DNA of 64,000 nucleotides from Microbacterium sp. LWS13-1.2 (GTDB lineage: Bacteria > Actinomycetota > Actinomycetes > Actinomycetales > Microbacteriaceae), in contig NZ_CP151632.1 in the NCBI RefSeq assembly GCF_040144835.1, positions 3,844,001 through 3,908,000 of the forward strand. Reading direction: 5' to 3'. The position numbers and the translations under genes are program-made. Positions 28,671-37,545 of the stretch are shown here, in pieces. Position 1 is the first letter of the stretch. Every line of letters begins with the position of its first letter. The notes under the pieces are model-generated. The model searched no databases. It had not been told where the DNA came from and saw nothing but the letters and a program-made list of their open reading frames with translations.

Positions 28671-29442
28671 GATCGTCATCGTCCGAGACAAGGCGGCGGC
28701 CGGGGCGCTCGTCGCCGACCACATCGCCGGTCTGCTGCGCGCGAACCCCGAGACCGTCCTCGGGCTCGCGACCGGATCGACGCCACTGCCCGTCTACGAG
28801 GCGCTGCGCACGCGGCTGGAGGGCGTCGACGTGTCGCGCGTGCGCGGGTTCGCGCTCGACGAGTACGTCGGCATCGACCCGGCGCACCCCGAGAGCTATC
28901 GCTCGGTCATCACGCGCGAGGTCGTCGAGCCGCTGGGGTTCGACCCGTCGCGCATCCGCACGCCGGACGGCACCCCCGAGGGCATCGAGCATCACGGCGA
29001 GGAGTACGAGGCCGCCATCCGCGAGGCGGGCGGCATCGACCTCCAGATCCTCGGCATCGGCACCGACGGTCACATCGGCTTCAACGAGCCCGGCTCGTCG
29101 TTCGCCTCGCACACGCGCGTGAAGACGCTGACCGAGCAGACCCGACGTGACAACGCGCGCTTCTTCGCGTCGGTCGACGACGTGCCCATGCACTGCATCA
29201 CGCAGGGCCTCGGCACCATCCTCCGTGCGCGGCACCTCGTGCTGCTGGCGTTCGGCGAGGGCAAGGCGGCGGCGGTCGCGGGCGCCGTCGAGGGCCCGCT
29301 GTCGGCGTCGCTGCCGGGCTCCGCGATCCAGCTGCATCCGCATGCGACAGTGGTCGTCGACGAGGCGGCCGCAGCGCAGCTCACCCGCGCGGACTACTAC
29401 CGCTACGCCTACGACAACAAGCCCGACTGGCAGGGCATCTGA
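28663..29442 (+). CDS. nagB: Glucosamine-6-phosphate deaminase
   Basis: The 259-residue enzyme converts glucosamine-6-phosphate to fructose-6-phosphate and ammonia. GLATGSTPLPVYEAL binds the phosphate. FALDEYVG carries the catalytic aspartate and GIGTDGHIGFNEPGS the His/Glu pair. Length matches NagB. ATG 28663 is preceded by GAGGAGG at 28646-28652 inside the kinase gene; an in-frame upstream ATG lacks this. It completes the pathway with NagA (34584) from the second transcription unit. Confidence 0.94.
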   Translation: MAEIVIVRDKAAAGALVADHIAGLLRANPETVLGLATGSTPLPVYEALRTRLEGVDVSRVRGFALDEYVGIDPAHPESYRSVITREVVEPLGFDPSRIRTPDGTPEGIEHHGEEYEAAIREAGGIDLQILGIGTDGHIGFNEPGSSFASHTRVKTLTEQTRRDNARFFASVDDVPMHCITQGLGTILRARHLVLLAFGEGKAAAVAGAVEGPLSASLPGSAIQLHPHATVVVDEAAAAQLTRADYYRYAYDNKPDWQGI

Positions 29443-29458
29443 GTCCTAGGCTGACAGC

Positions 29459-30211
29459 ATGACGGATGCCGCCGACGGCGTGACCGCCCCTCCACCCGTT
29501 CCACGAGGCACCGGTGGCGCGTCTCACGTCGCCCCATACCGCGCAGACGCGCCCCCCGCGCGAGCCGACGGGTTGCCGCGCACCCTCATGTTCGGCGGCG
29601 TGCTCCTCATCGTGAGCGCTGTCGCCGCGTTCGCGGCGCCGAACGCATTCGCGGCGAGTCTGCCGTTCCACACCGTCCTCTACTGGGGTTCGATCGCCGC
29701 GTTCTCGACGAGCGTGCTCGTCTTCGCGTTCGGCGTGGGCCGCGGCGGGAGCATCGTCGCGCGACGTCCGCTGGGCGTGACGGCGGGGCTCGTCCTCGCG
29801 CTGTGGCCCTTCGCGGAGCGCGTGCTGACGTGGGCGATGCCTTTCGATGAGGCCACGACGGAGTTCTATCAGGTCTGGGGCTACATCTCGCTGACCGCGA
29901 AGGTTGCGGCGGCGGTCGTGCTCGTGGTGCAGATCGCGCGCGCCGGGGTCGTGACCGGACGGTTGCGGTGGGCACCCACGTGGGCGCTCGCAGCCGTCGT
30001 CGTGCCGCAGATCCTCGCCCAGGTGCTGGCGATCGCGATGGGGATCGACCAGAGCAGGACCGAGGTCGATGGGCTGATCCTGCTCTTCGGGCTAGGACAG
30101 CTCGCGTCGTTCGCGGCGCCGGTGACCCTCGGCATCCTCGCCATCGTCCTCGCGCAGCGTCGCCCGGCACCCTCCGGCGACCCCGTCCAGGTGTTCCCTC
30201 CCGCCGCCTGA
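29459..30211 (+). CDS. Multi-helix membrane protein, unknown
   Basis: The 250-residue protein has a Pro/Ala-rich cytoplasmic start (1-40) and about six hydrophobic segments between 42 and 235. No transporter or enzyme motif is recognised. It follows nagB by 16 bases and could be co-transcribed with it, but a link to amino-sugar use is not evident. An inverted repeat follows. Confidence 0.7.
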   Translation: MTDAADGVTAPPPVPRGTGGASHVAPYRADAPPARADGLPRTLMFGGVLLIVSAVAAFAAPNAFAASLPFHTVLYWGSIAAFSTSVLVFAFGVGRGGSIVARRPLGVTAGLVLALWPFAERVLTWAMPFDEATTEFYQVWGYISLTAKVAAAVVLVVQIARAGVVTGRLRWAPTWALAAVVVPQILAQVLAIAMGIDQSRTEVDGLILLFGLGQLASFAAPVTLGILAIVLAQRRPAPSGDPVQVFPPAA

Positions 30212-30243
30212 CCGTTCCCTCCGGCTCGCGTGCCCGTGCCGAA

Positions 30244-30310
30244 ATCAGGTGATTTCGCCGGGGTAGGACGTTTCCGCGCGAATTCTCCTACCTCCGCGAA
30301 ATCACCTGAT
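30244..30310. repeat. 25-base inverted repeat (terminator-like or repeat element)
   Basis: The arms 30244-30268 and 30286-30310 match in 23 of 25 positions around a 17-base spacer. The outer part of each arm is itself nearly palindromic (AAATCAGGTGATTT). It sits between the convergent membrane-protein gene and the oxidase gene, right before the G tract. It may act as a bidirectional terminator, but the higher AT content and nested symmetry also fit a small mobile or REP-like element. Confidence 0.6.
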
Positions 30311-30331
30311 CTGGCGACAGGGGGAGTCCGG

Positions 30332-30375
<44 letters not shown>

Positions 30376-30383
30376 GCGGGGGG

Positions 30384-31775
30384 TCAGGCGGCGAACACCT
30401 TGCCGGGGTTGAGGATGCCCTGCGGGTCGAAGACGCGCGCGATCTGCCGCTGCAGCTCCCACTGATCGTCGCCCAGCTCGTCGGCGAGCCAACGGCGCTT
30501 CAGCACACCGACCCCGTGCTCTCCGGTGAGGGTGCCTCCGAGGCGCAGCGCGGCGCGGAAGAGGTCGTCGGCGGCCGCCCAGACATGCTCGGGCGCCTCG
30601 ATCACGCCGGACTCGTCCGGCTCGCCGGCGAAGATGAAGTTCGGGTGGAGGTTGCCGTCGCCGGCATGGGCGACGGTCGGGATGACCATCCCGTGCTCGC
30701 GCTCGACGCGCGCGATCTCGTCGAACATGGCGGGGAGGGCGCTGCGGGGCACCGAGACGTCTTCGATGAGCGCCGTGCCGAGCGACTCCATGGCCGGATG
30801 CATCGACCGTCGGATCGTGAGCAGCCGCTCGCCCTCTTCACGGTCGTGAGAGAGGGCGACATTGCCGCCGGCGATGCGCAGGACCGCCGCGATCGCGTCG
30901 GCCTCCGCTGCCGCAGCGGGCCCGTCGGTCTGGATCGTGAGCTGGGCGGCCCCCGCCGTGGGCGGGTCGAGCGAGAGGAGCGCGTGCACGGCCGCGAGGG
31001 ACGCGGCATCCATCAGCTCCATGATCGCGGGCTGCGCACCGGATGCGGTGACGGCGGCGGACGCCTCGGCCGCCCTCCGTACGTCGGGGAAGGTGGCCGC
31101 GATCGTGCAGACCTCGCCGGGCACGAGGCGACGGAGCTTGAGCGTGGCGCCGACCACGACGCCGAGGGTCCCCTCGGAGCCGATGACGAGCGAGGTCAGG
31201 TCGAGGCCGGTCACGCCCTTGACGGTGCGGTGGCCGAGCTGCAGCAGGCGCCCGTCGGCGAGCACGAGGTCGACACCGAGTACGGCGTCGCGCACCACGC
31301 CGTACTTGGCGCAGAGCAGGCCGCCGGCACCCGTGGCGATGTTGCCGCCGACGGTGGAGATCGCGCGGCTCGCGGGATCGGGGGCCCACCAGAGCCCGAA
31401 CGGTTCGAGGGCGGCGTTGAGGTCGGCGTTCAGGATGCCGGGCTCGACGACGGCGAGCAGATCATCGGGGCGCACCTCGAGGATGCGGTCCATCTCGCGC
31501 ACCGAGAGGGCGATCTCACCCTGTCCCGCGTTGGCGCCGCCCGCGAGGCCGGTGCCGGCGCCGCGCGTGACGACGGGGGTGCCGGTGCGGGTTGCGATGC
31601 GGAGGGTCTGCTGGACGTCTTCGACACTGCGCGCGTGGACGACGGCGATGGGCTGACCGGATGCCGCGTGCCCCGACTTGTCGGCGCGCGCGGCGGCGAG
31701 CGACTCCGGCGCGGTGTCGACTCGTTCTCCGAGTTCTGCGCTCAGGAGAGCGAGCGCGTCCGCGCCCGGGCTCAC
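30384..31775 (-). CDS. FAD-linked oxidase, GlcD/D-lactate dehydrogenase type
   Basis: The 463-residue flavoprotein has an FAD_binding_4 (PCMH) domain (about 40-220; VTRGAGTGLAGGANAG, STVGGNIATGAGG, TGLDLTSLVIGSEGTLGV) and an FAD-oxidase C-terminal domain (VAHAGDGNLHPNF, GEHGVGVLKR). Such enzymes oxidise 2-hydroxyacids such as glycolate or D-lactate. No GlcE/GlcF partners are next to it. GTG 31775 overlaps the upstream gene stop by four bases; longer in-frame starts run into that gene. The 3' end abuts the G tract. Confidence 0.88.
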   Translation of the reverse strand: MSPGADALALLSAELGERVDTAPESLAAARADKSGHAASGQPIAVVHARSVEDVQQTLRIATRTGTPVVTRGAGTGLAGGANAGQGEIALSVREMDRILEVRPDDLLAVVEPGILNADLNAALEPFGLWWAPDPASRAISTVGGNIATGAGGLLCAKYGVVRDAVLGVDLVLADGRLLQLGHRTVKGVTGLDLTSLVIGSEGTLGVVVGATLKLRRLVPGEVCTIAATFPDVRRAAEASAAVTASGAQPAIMELMDAASLAAVHALLSLDPPTAGAAQLTIQTDGPAAAAEADAIAAVLRIAGGNVALSHDREEGERLLTIRRSMHPAMESLGTALIEDVSVPRSALPAMFDEIARVEREHGMVIPTVAHAGDGNLHPNFIFAGEPDESGVIEAPEHVWAAADDLFRAALRLGGTLTGEHGVGVLKRRWLADELGDDQWELQRQIARVFDPQGILNPGKVFAA

Positions 31776-32164
31776 GACAGACGCCGGCGACCGGCGATGA
31801 CCCCCGCGGTGACCGCGACGACGCCGAAGGCGAGCCCGATCCAGGCGTTGCCCATCGACCACCACGCGATCGTCGCCGACGCGTACACGAGCAGCTCGAC
31901 GATCGCGCGCACGAACGGGTGCACCGCGAACACCGCGCGCGGCGATACGAACAGAGCCCACAGCAGGATCGCGACGGCAGGCGCCGCGATGCCCGCCACG
32001 ATGTTCCACGGGAACGGCCACATCGTGAAGCCCCACAGTGCGAGCGTCCCGAAGGCGAAGATCTCGCACACGAACGCGACCAGGTCGATCGCCGAGAGCG
32101 GCGCGCGGGTTCCCGGCGCCGGTTCGGCGGGCGGTGCGGGCGTGACGTTCGGCGTGTCGGACAT
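31772..32164 (-). CDS. YrdB/DUF2568-like small membrane protein
   Basis: The 130-residue protein has a Pro/Ala-rich N-terminus and four hydrophobic segments between 24 and 125, with the FFxFG/WW-type aromatic pattern of YrdB-family proteins. Function is unknown. It is coupled by a 4-base overlap to the downstream oxidase, so both are made from one mRNA. Confidence 0.7.
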   Translation of the reverse strand: MSDTPNVTPAPPAEPAPGTRAPLSAIDLVAFVCEIFAFGTLALWGFTMWPFPWNIVAGIAAPAVAILLWALFVSPRAVFAVHPFVRAIVELLVYASATIAWWSMGNAWIGLAFGVVAVTAGVIAGRRRLS

Positions 32165-32250
32165 GGCCTCCAGTCTACGGCGGAGGCTCGGGCGCAGCCG
32201 CCTCGGGCGCTGCCCCGCGACGCAGGGATCGCGCCGTGCAGACGGTGGGG

Positions 32251-34131
32251 CTACGGCGCGACCGAGGTCCCAGCGCCCGCGGGCGTCGAGGCGGCTGCAG
32301 GTCCGGCATCCGTGTCGGAATCCACAGCGGCAGCCGGCGCGTGGGCCAGTGCTGCCGACGCGCTCGGCGCGGCGGGGGTCTGACCCGCCGGACGGCCACC
32401 GCGAACGGGCCTGACCTCGAGGTCCAGTACGGCGGCCGTGCCGTACGGATGCGCCGAGCCGTTCACCGTTCCAGCGGAGTTCGGCTTGCCGTTCTCCGCG
32501 CCGTTCCCCTCACCGGGGTTGCCGCCGTTGCCGTTGCCGGTGCCGGTGTTGCCGCCGTTGCCGTTGCCGGTGCCGTTCGGGGGGGTGCCGTTTCCGGTGG
32601 TTCCGCCGTTCCCTGTGTTGCCGCCGTTGCCGCTGCCCGTGCCGTTCGTGGGGGTGCCGTTCTCGCCCGGGTTCCCATTGCCGGCGCCGTTGCCGGCGCC
32701 GTTCTCGGCGCCGCCGTTGCCGGTGTTGCCGTTGCCGGCACCGCTGTCCTCTTCCGGGGGCGTTCCGGTGCCGGCGTCGTCGCCGCTGCCGGCGGCGCCG
32801 CCGTTGCGAGGCGTGACCGCGTTGCCGGACTGTCCTTCCTCCACTGTTCCGAGCTCCGCGATCAGCGGGAGGTCCGACGGACCCGGACCGGGCGCCGGCA
32901 GCTGCAGGATGCCGTCTTCGACGCCCTCGGCGTCGGCGTCTTCGTTCTCGGTCACCTCGGTGGGGGTGAGGACGGTGGAGTCGACCACGCTCGTCGGTAT
33001 GGGGGCGGGAGCTGCCGGAGGAAGCCCGACGGCTGCCGCCACGACACCGCCGACGACGACGAGGCTCGCCGCAGCGAGCCCGGATGCGGCCCCGATGCCG
33101 ACGGCGACGGATCCGCCGGCAGCGCTCGCCGCCACGGCGGTGGTCGTTCCGACGGCGGTGGCCGCACCGGCGGCTCCGGCGCTCGTGCTGACGGCAGCGG
33201 CGCCGGTGGTGCTCGCCGCCGCACTCGTGGATCCTGCGGCCGCGCCGGTCACGCCGACAGGGCTCGCGGCCACGCCGCCCTGGACGACGCTCGACGGCAT
33301 CGCGGCCAGTGCGACCAGCGGTGCGCCGCCGCCCTGCATCGTCGCGAGGTAGCCAGTGGTGCCGGCCGCGCCGAGGGCGAGGGGGAGCAGCACCAGCGCC
33401 AGCCGGCTCGAGACCTCCTTGGCCTCGCTGGCGACGATCGAGCACCGCACGCAGCCCGCGAGATGCCGCTCGACCTTCATGTGGTCGCGGCGGCCGACAT
33501 TGTGGCGCGCGTAGGCTCCGAGGCGCTCGATGGTCCACTGGCAGTCCGACCCGTCGGCGATCGAGCGCAGATGGGCCTGGATCCACGCCTCGCGGAGCCC
33601 TTCGCGGGCGCGGAACGTCAGCTGCGCGACGGCGGTCGCCTTCATTCCGAGGAGCGGTGCGATCTCGGCGGGCTTCATCCGCTCGATCTCGGAGTACCAG
33701 AGCACCTCCTGCCACCGGGTGGGCAGACTCCGGAACGCCTGGTGGGTGAGGCTGCGGTCGAGCGCGGCCTCGCTCTCGTGCTCGCCGCCGGAGGGGGCCT
33801 CGACGCCGTCGAGCTCCTCGTACGGCGTCTCGCGCCGTGCGCGACCCCAGGCCGCAGCCGTGTTGCGGATGCTCGTGAAGAGGTAGGCGCGGAAGGATCC
33901 TGTGGGCCCGCCGCCGTTGACGATGGAGTGGTAGATGCGCGTGTAGGCCTCTTGGACGAGATCGTCGGCATCGAGACTGGACGTCATGTTGCGGGCGACC
34001 GTGACCCCCGCGCGATAGTGACGCCGCCACAGCTCGGCGAACGCCGAGGTGTCGCCCGAGCGCGTCTGCAGCACCAGGTCGGTGTCTGCGACGACGTCGG
34101 GATCGTGCTCGCGCACTTCGTCGTGATCCAT
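32251..34131 (-). CDS. ECF sigma factor fused to zinc finger, hydrophobic region and Gly/Asn-rich tail
   Basis: The 626-residue fusion has sigma region 2 (about 24-95; DADDLVQEAYTRIYHS) and region 4 (about 128-185; TRWQEVLWYSEIERMKPAEIAPLLGMKATAV cut here into two helices), then an anti-sigma-type zinc finger with H223, C227 and C230, a helix at 243-262, an Ala/Gly/Val-rich hydrophobic stretch to about 372, and a low-complexity Gly/Asn/Thr tail (440-560). It combines regulator, probable zinc-binding inhibitor and membrane anchor in one chain, so it may be held at the membrane and released by cleavage. No separate anti-sigma gene adjoins. ATG 34131 starts it; earlier in-frame codons lie in intergenic sequence. 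Confidence 0.82.
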   Translation of the reverse strand: MDHDEVREHDPDVVADTDLVLQTRSGDTSAFAELWRRHYRAGVTVARNMTSSLDADDLVQEAYTRIYHSIVNGGGPTGSFRAYLFTSIRNTAAAWGRARRETPYEELDGVEAPSGGEHESEAALDRSLTHQAFRSLPTRWQEVLWYSEIERMKPAEIAPLLGMKATAVAQLTFRAREGLREAWIQAHLRSIADGSDCQWTIERLGAYARHNVGRRDHMKVERHLAGCVRCSIVASEAKEVSSRLALVLLPLALGAAGTTGYLATMQGGGAPLVALAAMPSSVVQGGVAASPVGVTGAAAGSTSAAASTTGAAAVSTSAGAAGAATAVGTTTAVAASAAGGSVAVGIGAASGLAAASLVVVGGVVAAAVGLPPAAPAPIPTSVVDSTVLTPTEVTENEDADAEGVEDGILQLPAPGPGPSDLPLIAELGTVEEGQSGNAVTPRNGGAAGSGDDAGTGTPPEEDSGAGNGNTGNGGAENGAGNGAGNGNPGENGTPTNGTGSGNGGNTGNGGTTGNGTPPNGTGNGNGGNTGTGNGNGGNPGEGNGAENGKPNSAGTVNGSAHPYGTAAVLDLEVRPVRGGRPAGQTPAAPSASAALAHAPAAAVDSDTDAGPAAASTPAGAGTSVAP

Positions 34132-34583
34132 CAGGCCCCCAGTCCCGCGGGCGCACGGCGAACGTCGTGCATCCCGGGTTCGCGTCGCGATCAGCGGCGC
34201 GGCTCGTTCCATTGTCGTCGCCGTGACGCGATTTGACCAGTGGCGGATGATCGTCGCCCGCCGCGGCTTCCGAGTCCGAGAAAATTCTGAGGAAGTGACG
34301 TAATAGATCGCCCTGCGCGCGGTCTCTTTGGTCAGAGTGGTTGGCCGCCCTTGTGTGGGGCATGACGGCGGCCGCCCCCCCGCGGCGAAGTCGCGGACAT
34401 GGCGGGGCTCGAAGGTATCTCGGGGGAGGGACCTTCGGCCCCGCCTGCATTCGTCTGCACGGCCGTCACGACCCCCGTGCGGCGGTGACAGCCCGGCGAT
34501 CACTCCGGGCCCGCTGAGCCGAGCCCGCCGAGCCATCCCGCTGAGCCGAGCCCGCTGAGCCGATCCCGCTGAGGCGCCGGGTG
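34132..34583. other. 452-base intergenic region upstream of the sigma-fusion gene
   Basis: No convincing gene is seen. The sigma gene promoter should lie here; TATTAC on the minus strand near 34300-34306 is a possible -10, in the locally AT-richer stretch 34270-34330. The rest is GC-rich, and tandem repeats occupy the end next to nagA (see 34510). Confidence 0.6.
34510..34576. repeat. Five tandem ~14-base repeats after nagA
   Basis: Units of CCCGCTGAGCCGAG start at 34510, 34524 (variant, 13 bases), 34537, 34551 and 34565 (last unit partial). They begin eight bases beyond the nagA stop and end the intergenic region. Possible roles are a slippage tract, 3' mRNA structure or a protein-binding array. 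Confidence 0.75.
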
Positions 34584-35720
34584 TCAGACGGCGCTGCCGG
34601 CGACCCACACCCGGCGGACCGCGAGGCCCGCGTCGAGCAGCACGGCGTCGGCCAGTGCGCCGATGTCGAGGGTCCCGAGATCGTCGCGGCCGATCGCGCG
34701 CGCGGGCTGGGCGCCGAGCGCGCGCACGACGACATCGAGGGGGACGCCCGCACCCGCGACGTGGCGCAGGGCGGCGTCCTGCGTGAGGGTCGAGCCGGCG
34801 ATCGCGCCTCCCTGTTCCAGCCGCGCCACGCCGTCGGTGACGCGCACGCCCAGACCGCCGAGCTCGTACCGGCCGTCCTGCGAGCCGGCGGCCGCCATCG
34901 CGTCGGTGATGAGGGCGATCCTGTCGCCGGCGACCGTGAAGAGCGTCGCGATCAGCTCGAGGTCGACGTGGACGCCGTCGGCGATGACCTCGAGCGTGAC
35001 GCGGTCGTCGCGGAGCGCTGCGACCACGGGGCCGGGCGCGCGGTGGTGGATGCCGGGCATCGCGTTGAACGCGTGCGTCAGCAGCGTCGCGCCGGCGTCG
35101 AACGCGCGGCGGGTCGTGGCGGCATCCGCGTCGGTGTGGCCGACGGCGACGGCCACGCCGGCGTCGACGAAGCGCCGGATCGCATCGAACGCACCCGGCC
35201 GTTCGGGGGCCAGCGTGACCTGGCGGATGGTGCCGCGGCCCGCTTCGATCAGGCGATCGACGGATGCCGCGTCCGGCGCACGCAGCAAGGACTCGGTGTG
35301 CGCGCCCTTGTGGCCGGAGTCGAGGAAGGGGCCCTCGAGGTGCGAGCCGAGGATCGTGGGATCGGCGTCGCAGAGATCGGCCACCATGGCCACGCGTGCG
35401 GCGAGCTCATCGATCGGGGCGGTGATGAGCGACAGCACGGCGCGCGTCGTCCCGTGTGCACGGTGGATCGCGCGGCCGGTGGCGATGGCGTCCGGGCCGT
35501 CGTCGAAGCCGGCACCGCCACCGCCGTGCCCGTGGATGTCGACGAAGCCCGGGACGAGGCATCCGCCCCCGCCGTCCACCGTCTCGTCGGCACGGGGGAG
35601 TTCGTCGCCGGCGCCCGCCGCCACGACCCGCTCGCCGTCGAACAGCGCCCACGCGTCGTCGCGACCGCTGTCGACAGCGGCGGAGCCCAGCAGGCGTACG
35701 GAGTGGACGAGGGTGCTCAT
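34584..35720 (-). CDS. nagA: N-acetylglucosamine-6-phosphate deacetylase
   Basis: The 378-residue metal-dependent amidohydrolase makes glucosamine-6-phosphate for NagB. VPGFVDIHGHGG is the first metal-binding motif. GSHLEGPFLDSGHKGAH follows, then VGHTDAD, THAFNAMPGIHHR and ITDAMAAAG, where the catalytic aspartate lies. Length and order fit NagA. It is 41 bases downstream of the hexosaminidase gene on the same strand and so is probably controlled from the operator at 37376. Confidence 0.94.
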   Translation of the reverse strand: MSTLVHSVRLLGSAAVDSGRDDAWALFDGERVVAAGAGDELPRADETVDGGGGCLVPGFVDIHGHGGGGAGFDDGPDAIATGRAIHRAHGTTRAVLSLITAPIDELAARVAMVADLCDADPTILGSHLEGPFLDSGHKGAHTESLLRAPDAASVDRLIEAGRGTIRQVTLAPERPGAFDAIRRFVDAGVAVAVGHTDADAATTRRAFDAGATLLTHAFNAMPGIHHRAPGPVVAALRDDRVTLEVIADGVHVDLELIATLFTVAGDRIALITDAMAAAGSQDGRYELGGLGVRVTDGVARLEQGGAIAGSTLTQDAALRHVAGAGVPLDVVVRALGAQPARAIGRDDLGTLDIGALADAVLLDAGLAVRRVWVAGSAV

Positions 35721-35761
35721 GCGGTCTCCCGGTCAGTGGGCGGCGTTCGTGCGGAGACGGG

Positions 35762-37375
35762 TCATTCGGTGGCCCAGGGGATCTCCTCGGACGGGTGGAA
35801 GCCGATGCCCATGCTCGTCCACAGCGGTCCGAGTGCGCCGACGCGCTCGCGGAAGGAGGCCCACGTGCGCAGCTCGCTCGTCCCTGTCTTCGGCGACCAG
35901 GCTGCTTCGGCGGCCGCAGCCGCCCGCGGGAATGCCATGGTGTCGATGTCGGCCGCCGTGCTGATCGTCTCTGTCCACAGCGGCGCCTCGACGCCGAGGA
36001 TGCCGGAGTCGTCGATCCCCGGGATCACGTCCGACGGCTCCCACGAGTAGGCGCGCTCGACGCTCGTCGGCCCGTTCGCCCACGTGAGGCCGAGCTCGGG
36101 ACCGGTGGGGTACTTCATGTCGAGGTAGATGGCGTCGGCGGGGGAGAGGATCAGCTGCGCGCCGTTGTCGACGAAGGCGCGTGCCTTCTCGGCCATGCCC
36201 TCCTGGGGTGTGCGGTAGCCCCAGTACTGACCGAGGGTGGTGTCTGCGATGTCGGCCGCGGCGCCGGCCTCGTGCCACGCGACGGGTGTCTTGCCGAGGT
36301 CGGCGATGATGGCGCTCGCGCGGGTGACGAAGGCCGCGAAGTCCTCGTCACTGGTCGAGAGCGACTCGTCGCCTCCGAAGTGGAGGTAGGGCCCCGGCGT
36401 CATCGCGGCGAGTTCGCCGAACACGTCGGCGACGAAGTCGTAGGTCGCCTCCTCATGCACCTTCACCGAGGAGAAGCCGACGGCCATGCCCTCGTACGGC
36501 ACGCCGGCGTGGGGCTCCTCGCCGCCGTAGTCCCGGATGATCTCCCGCATGTGATCGCTGATCGTCGGGTCCTCGGCGAGGTCCGGGTAGGCCAGGCCGA
36601 CGGCGTGCGTGTGGCCGGGCATGTCGACCTCTGGCACCACGATCATGTGCCGGGATGCCGCATACTCCACGATCTCGCGGTAGTCGTCCTTCGAGTAGAA
36701 CCCGCCGGCATCTCCGCCGACAGCGGTGGCCGAGGCGCGCGCGGTCAGCTCAGGACGCGAGTCGAGGTGGATGCGCCAGCCCTGGTCGTCGGTGAGGTGG
36801 AGGTGCAGCGCGTTCAACTTCAGCGAGGCCGCGCGGTCGATGTACCCCTTGACGGTCTCGACCGGGTGGAAGTGGCGGGCGACGTCGAGCATGACGCCGC
36901 GGTACGCGAAGCGCGGGGCGTCTGCGATCGTGACCGCCGGCACGGTCCACTCGCCGCCGTCGAGGGCGATCAGCTGGCCGAGCGTCTGCACGCCGTAGAA
37001 CAGACCGGCCGCGTCGGCGCCGGTAACGACCACGGATGCCTCGTCCACCGCGATGCGGTACGACTCGGCGCCCGAGCCCGCCGAGCGGTCGATCCGCAGG
37101 TCGATGGCGGCTCCGTCGTCGACGGATGCCAGGGACAGTCCGGCGCGGGCCTGGACGACCGCCGCGAGGGCGGCGGCGGCATCCTTCTCTCCGGTCACCG
37201 TCGTGGCGGACGACAGCCGGAACGGCGCACCGGACCCCGCCTCGATCGAGGCGGGCGCGGGGACGACGGCGGGAAGCGACACGGTGTCTCCATTCTGTGC
37301 GACCGGCGCGCAGCCGGCCAGCAGCGCGACGACGAGGACCGCAGCGGCGGCAGTCCGTCCTCGTCGACGATTCAT
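35762..37375 (-). CDS. GH20 beta-N-acetylhexosaminidase lipoprotein
   Basis: The 537-residue secreted lipoprotein has lipobox LLAGC (C22). A GH20b-type N-terminal domain (about 33-150) precedes the GH20 barrel (about 155-510) with LHLHLTDDQGWR, VPEVDMPGHTHA and the catalytic pair D336-E337 in HFGGDES. It releases GlcNAc from chitin fragments, peptidoglycan or glycans outside the membrane for the importer encoded at 24345. The operator-like dyad sits directly against its start codon. Confidence 0.93.
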   Translation of the reverse strand: MNRRRGRTAAAAVLVVALLAGCAPVAQNGDTVSLPAVVPAPASIEAGSGAPFRLSSATTVTGEKDAAAALAAVVQARAGLSLASVDDGAAIDLRIDRSAGSGAESYRIAVDEASVVVTGADAAGLFYGVQTLGQLIALDGGEWTVPAVTIADAPRFAYRGVMLDVARHFHPVETVKGYIDRAASLKLNALHLHLTDDQGWRIHLDSRPELTARASATAVGGDAGGFYSKDDYREIVEYAASRHMIVVPEVDMPGHTHAVGLAYPDLAEDPTISDHMREIIRDYGGEEPHAGVPYEGMAVGFSSVKVHEEATYDFVADVFGELAAMTPGPYLHFGGDESLSTSDEDFAAFVTRASAIIADLGKTPVAWHEAGAAADIADTTLGQYWGYRTPQEGMAEKARAFVDNGAQLILSPADAIYLDMKYPTGPELGLTWANGPTSVERAYSWEPSDVIPGIDDSGILGVEAPLWTETISTAADIDTMAFPRAAAAAEAAWSPKTGTSELRTWASFRERVGALGPLWTSMGIGFHPSEEIPWATE

Positions 37376-37390
37376 GTAAAGAGTCCTAAC
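37376..37390 (-). promoter_or_regulatory. Candidate ROK operator, copy 2 (hexosaminidase-nagA operon)
   Basis: GTAAAGAGTCCTAAC (minus strand GTTAGGACTCTTTAC) is a GTnA-N7-TnAC dyad touching the start codon and covering the AGGA ribosome-binding site. It matches the copy at 22994 in 10 of 15 positions, with all symmetric bases conserved, and both copies continue with AACAAA. Binding would block translation initiation or early transcription. Confidence 0.55.
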
Positions 37391-37454
37391 AAAAAGGATG
37401 CGGTTCAGCCTACCGGAACCTCCGATGCAGGCGTCACCCGGCGTCCGTTATGCT

Positions 37455-37545
37455 CGGGGTGTCGCGACTGGCGTTGAGGTGGGACACCACCGGGGAGCGA
37501 CCGACTACGGCATTCGACCGCACGCCTGGGCCGATGTGACCCCGC
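37455..37545 (+). ncRNA. ZTP (pfl) riboswitch upstream of glyA
   Basis: The leader has the ZTP/ZMP aptamer layout: GTCGCGACTGGCG, then the P2 hairpin AGGTGGGACACCACCGG, GGGAGCGACC closing P1, and after a short linker the second domain ending in CCGCACGCCTGGGC. TATGCT at 37449-37454 is a probable -10, so transcription starts close to the aptamer. ZTP riboswitches sense folate stress through ZTP/ZMP and raise one-carbon genes; glyA and folD are classic targets. The expression platform is probably the GGGCCGATGTGACCCCGCCCCGG region before the ribosome-binding site. Confidence 0.88.

Noticed and set aside
34510..34576. CRISPR-like array after nagA
   Set aside because: Units are 13-14 bases with no spacers; it is simple tandem repetition.
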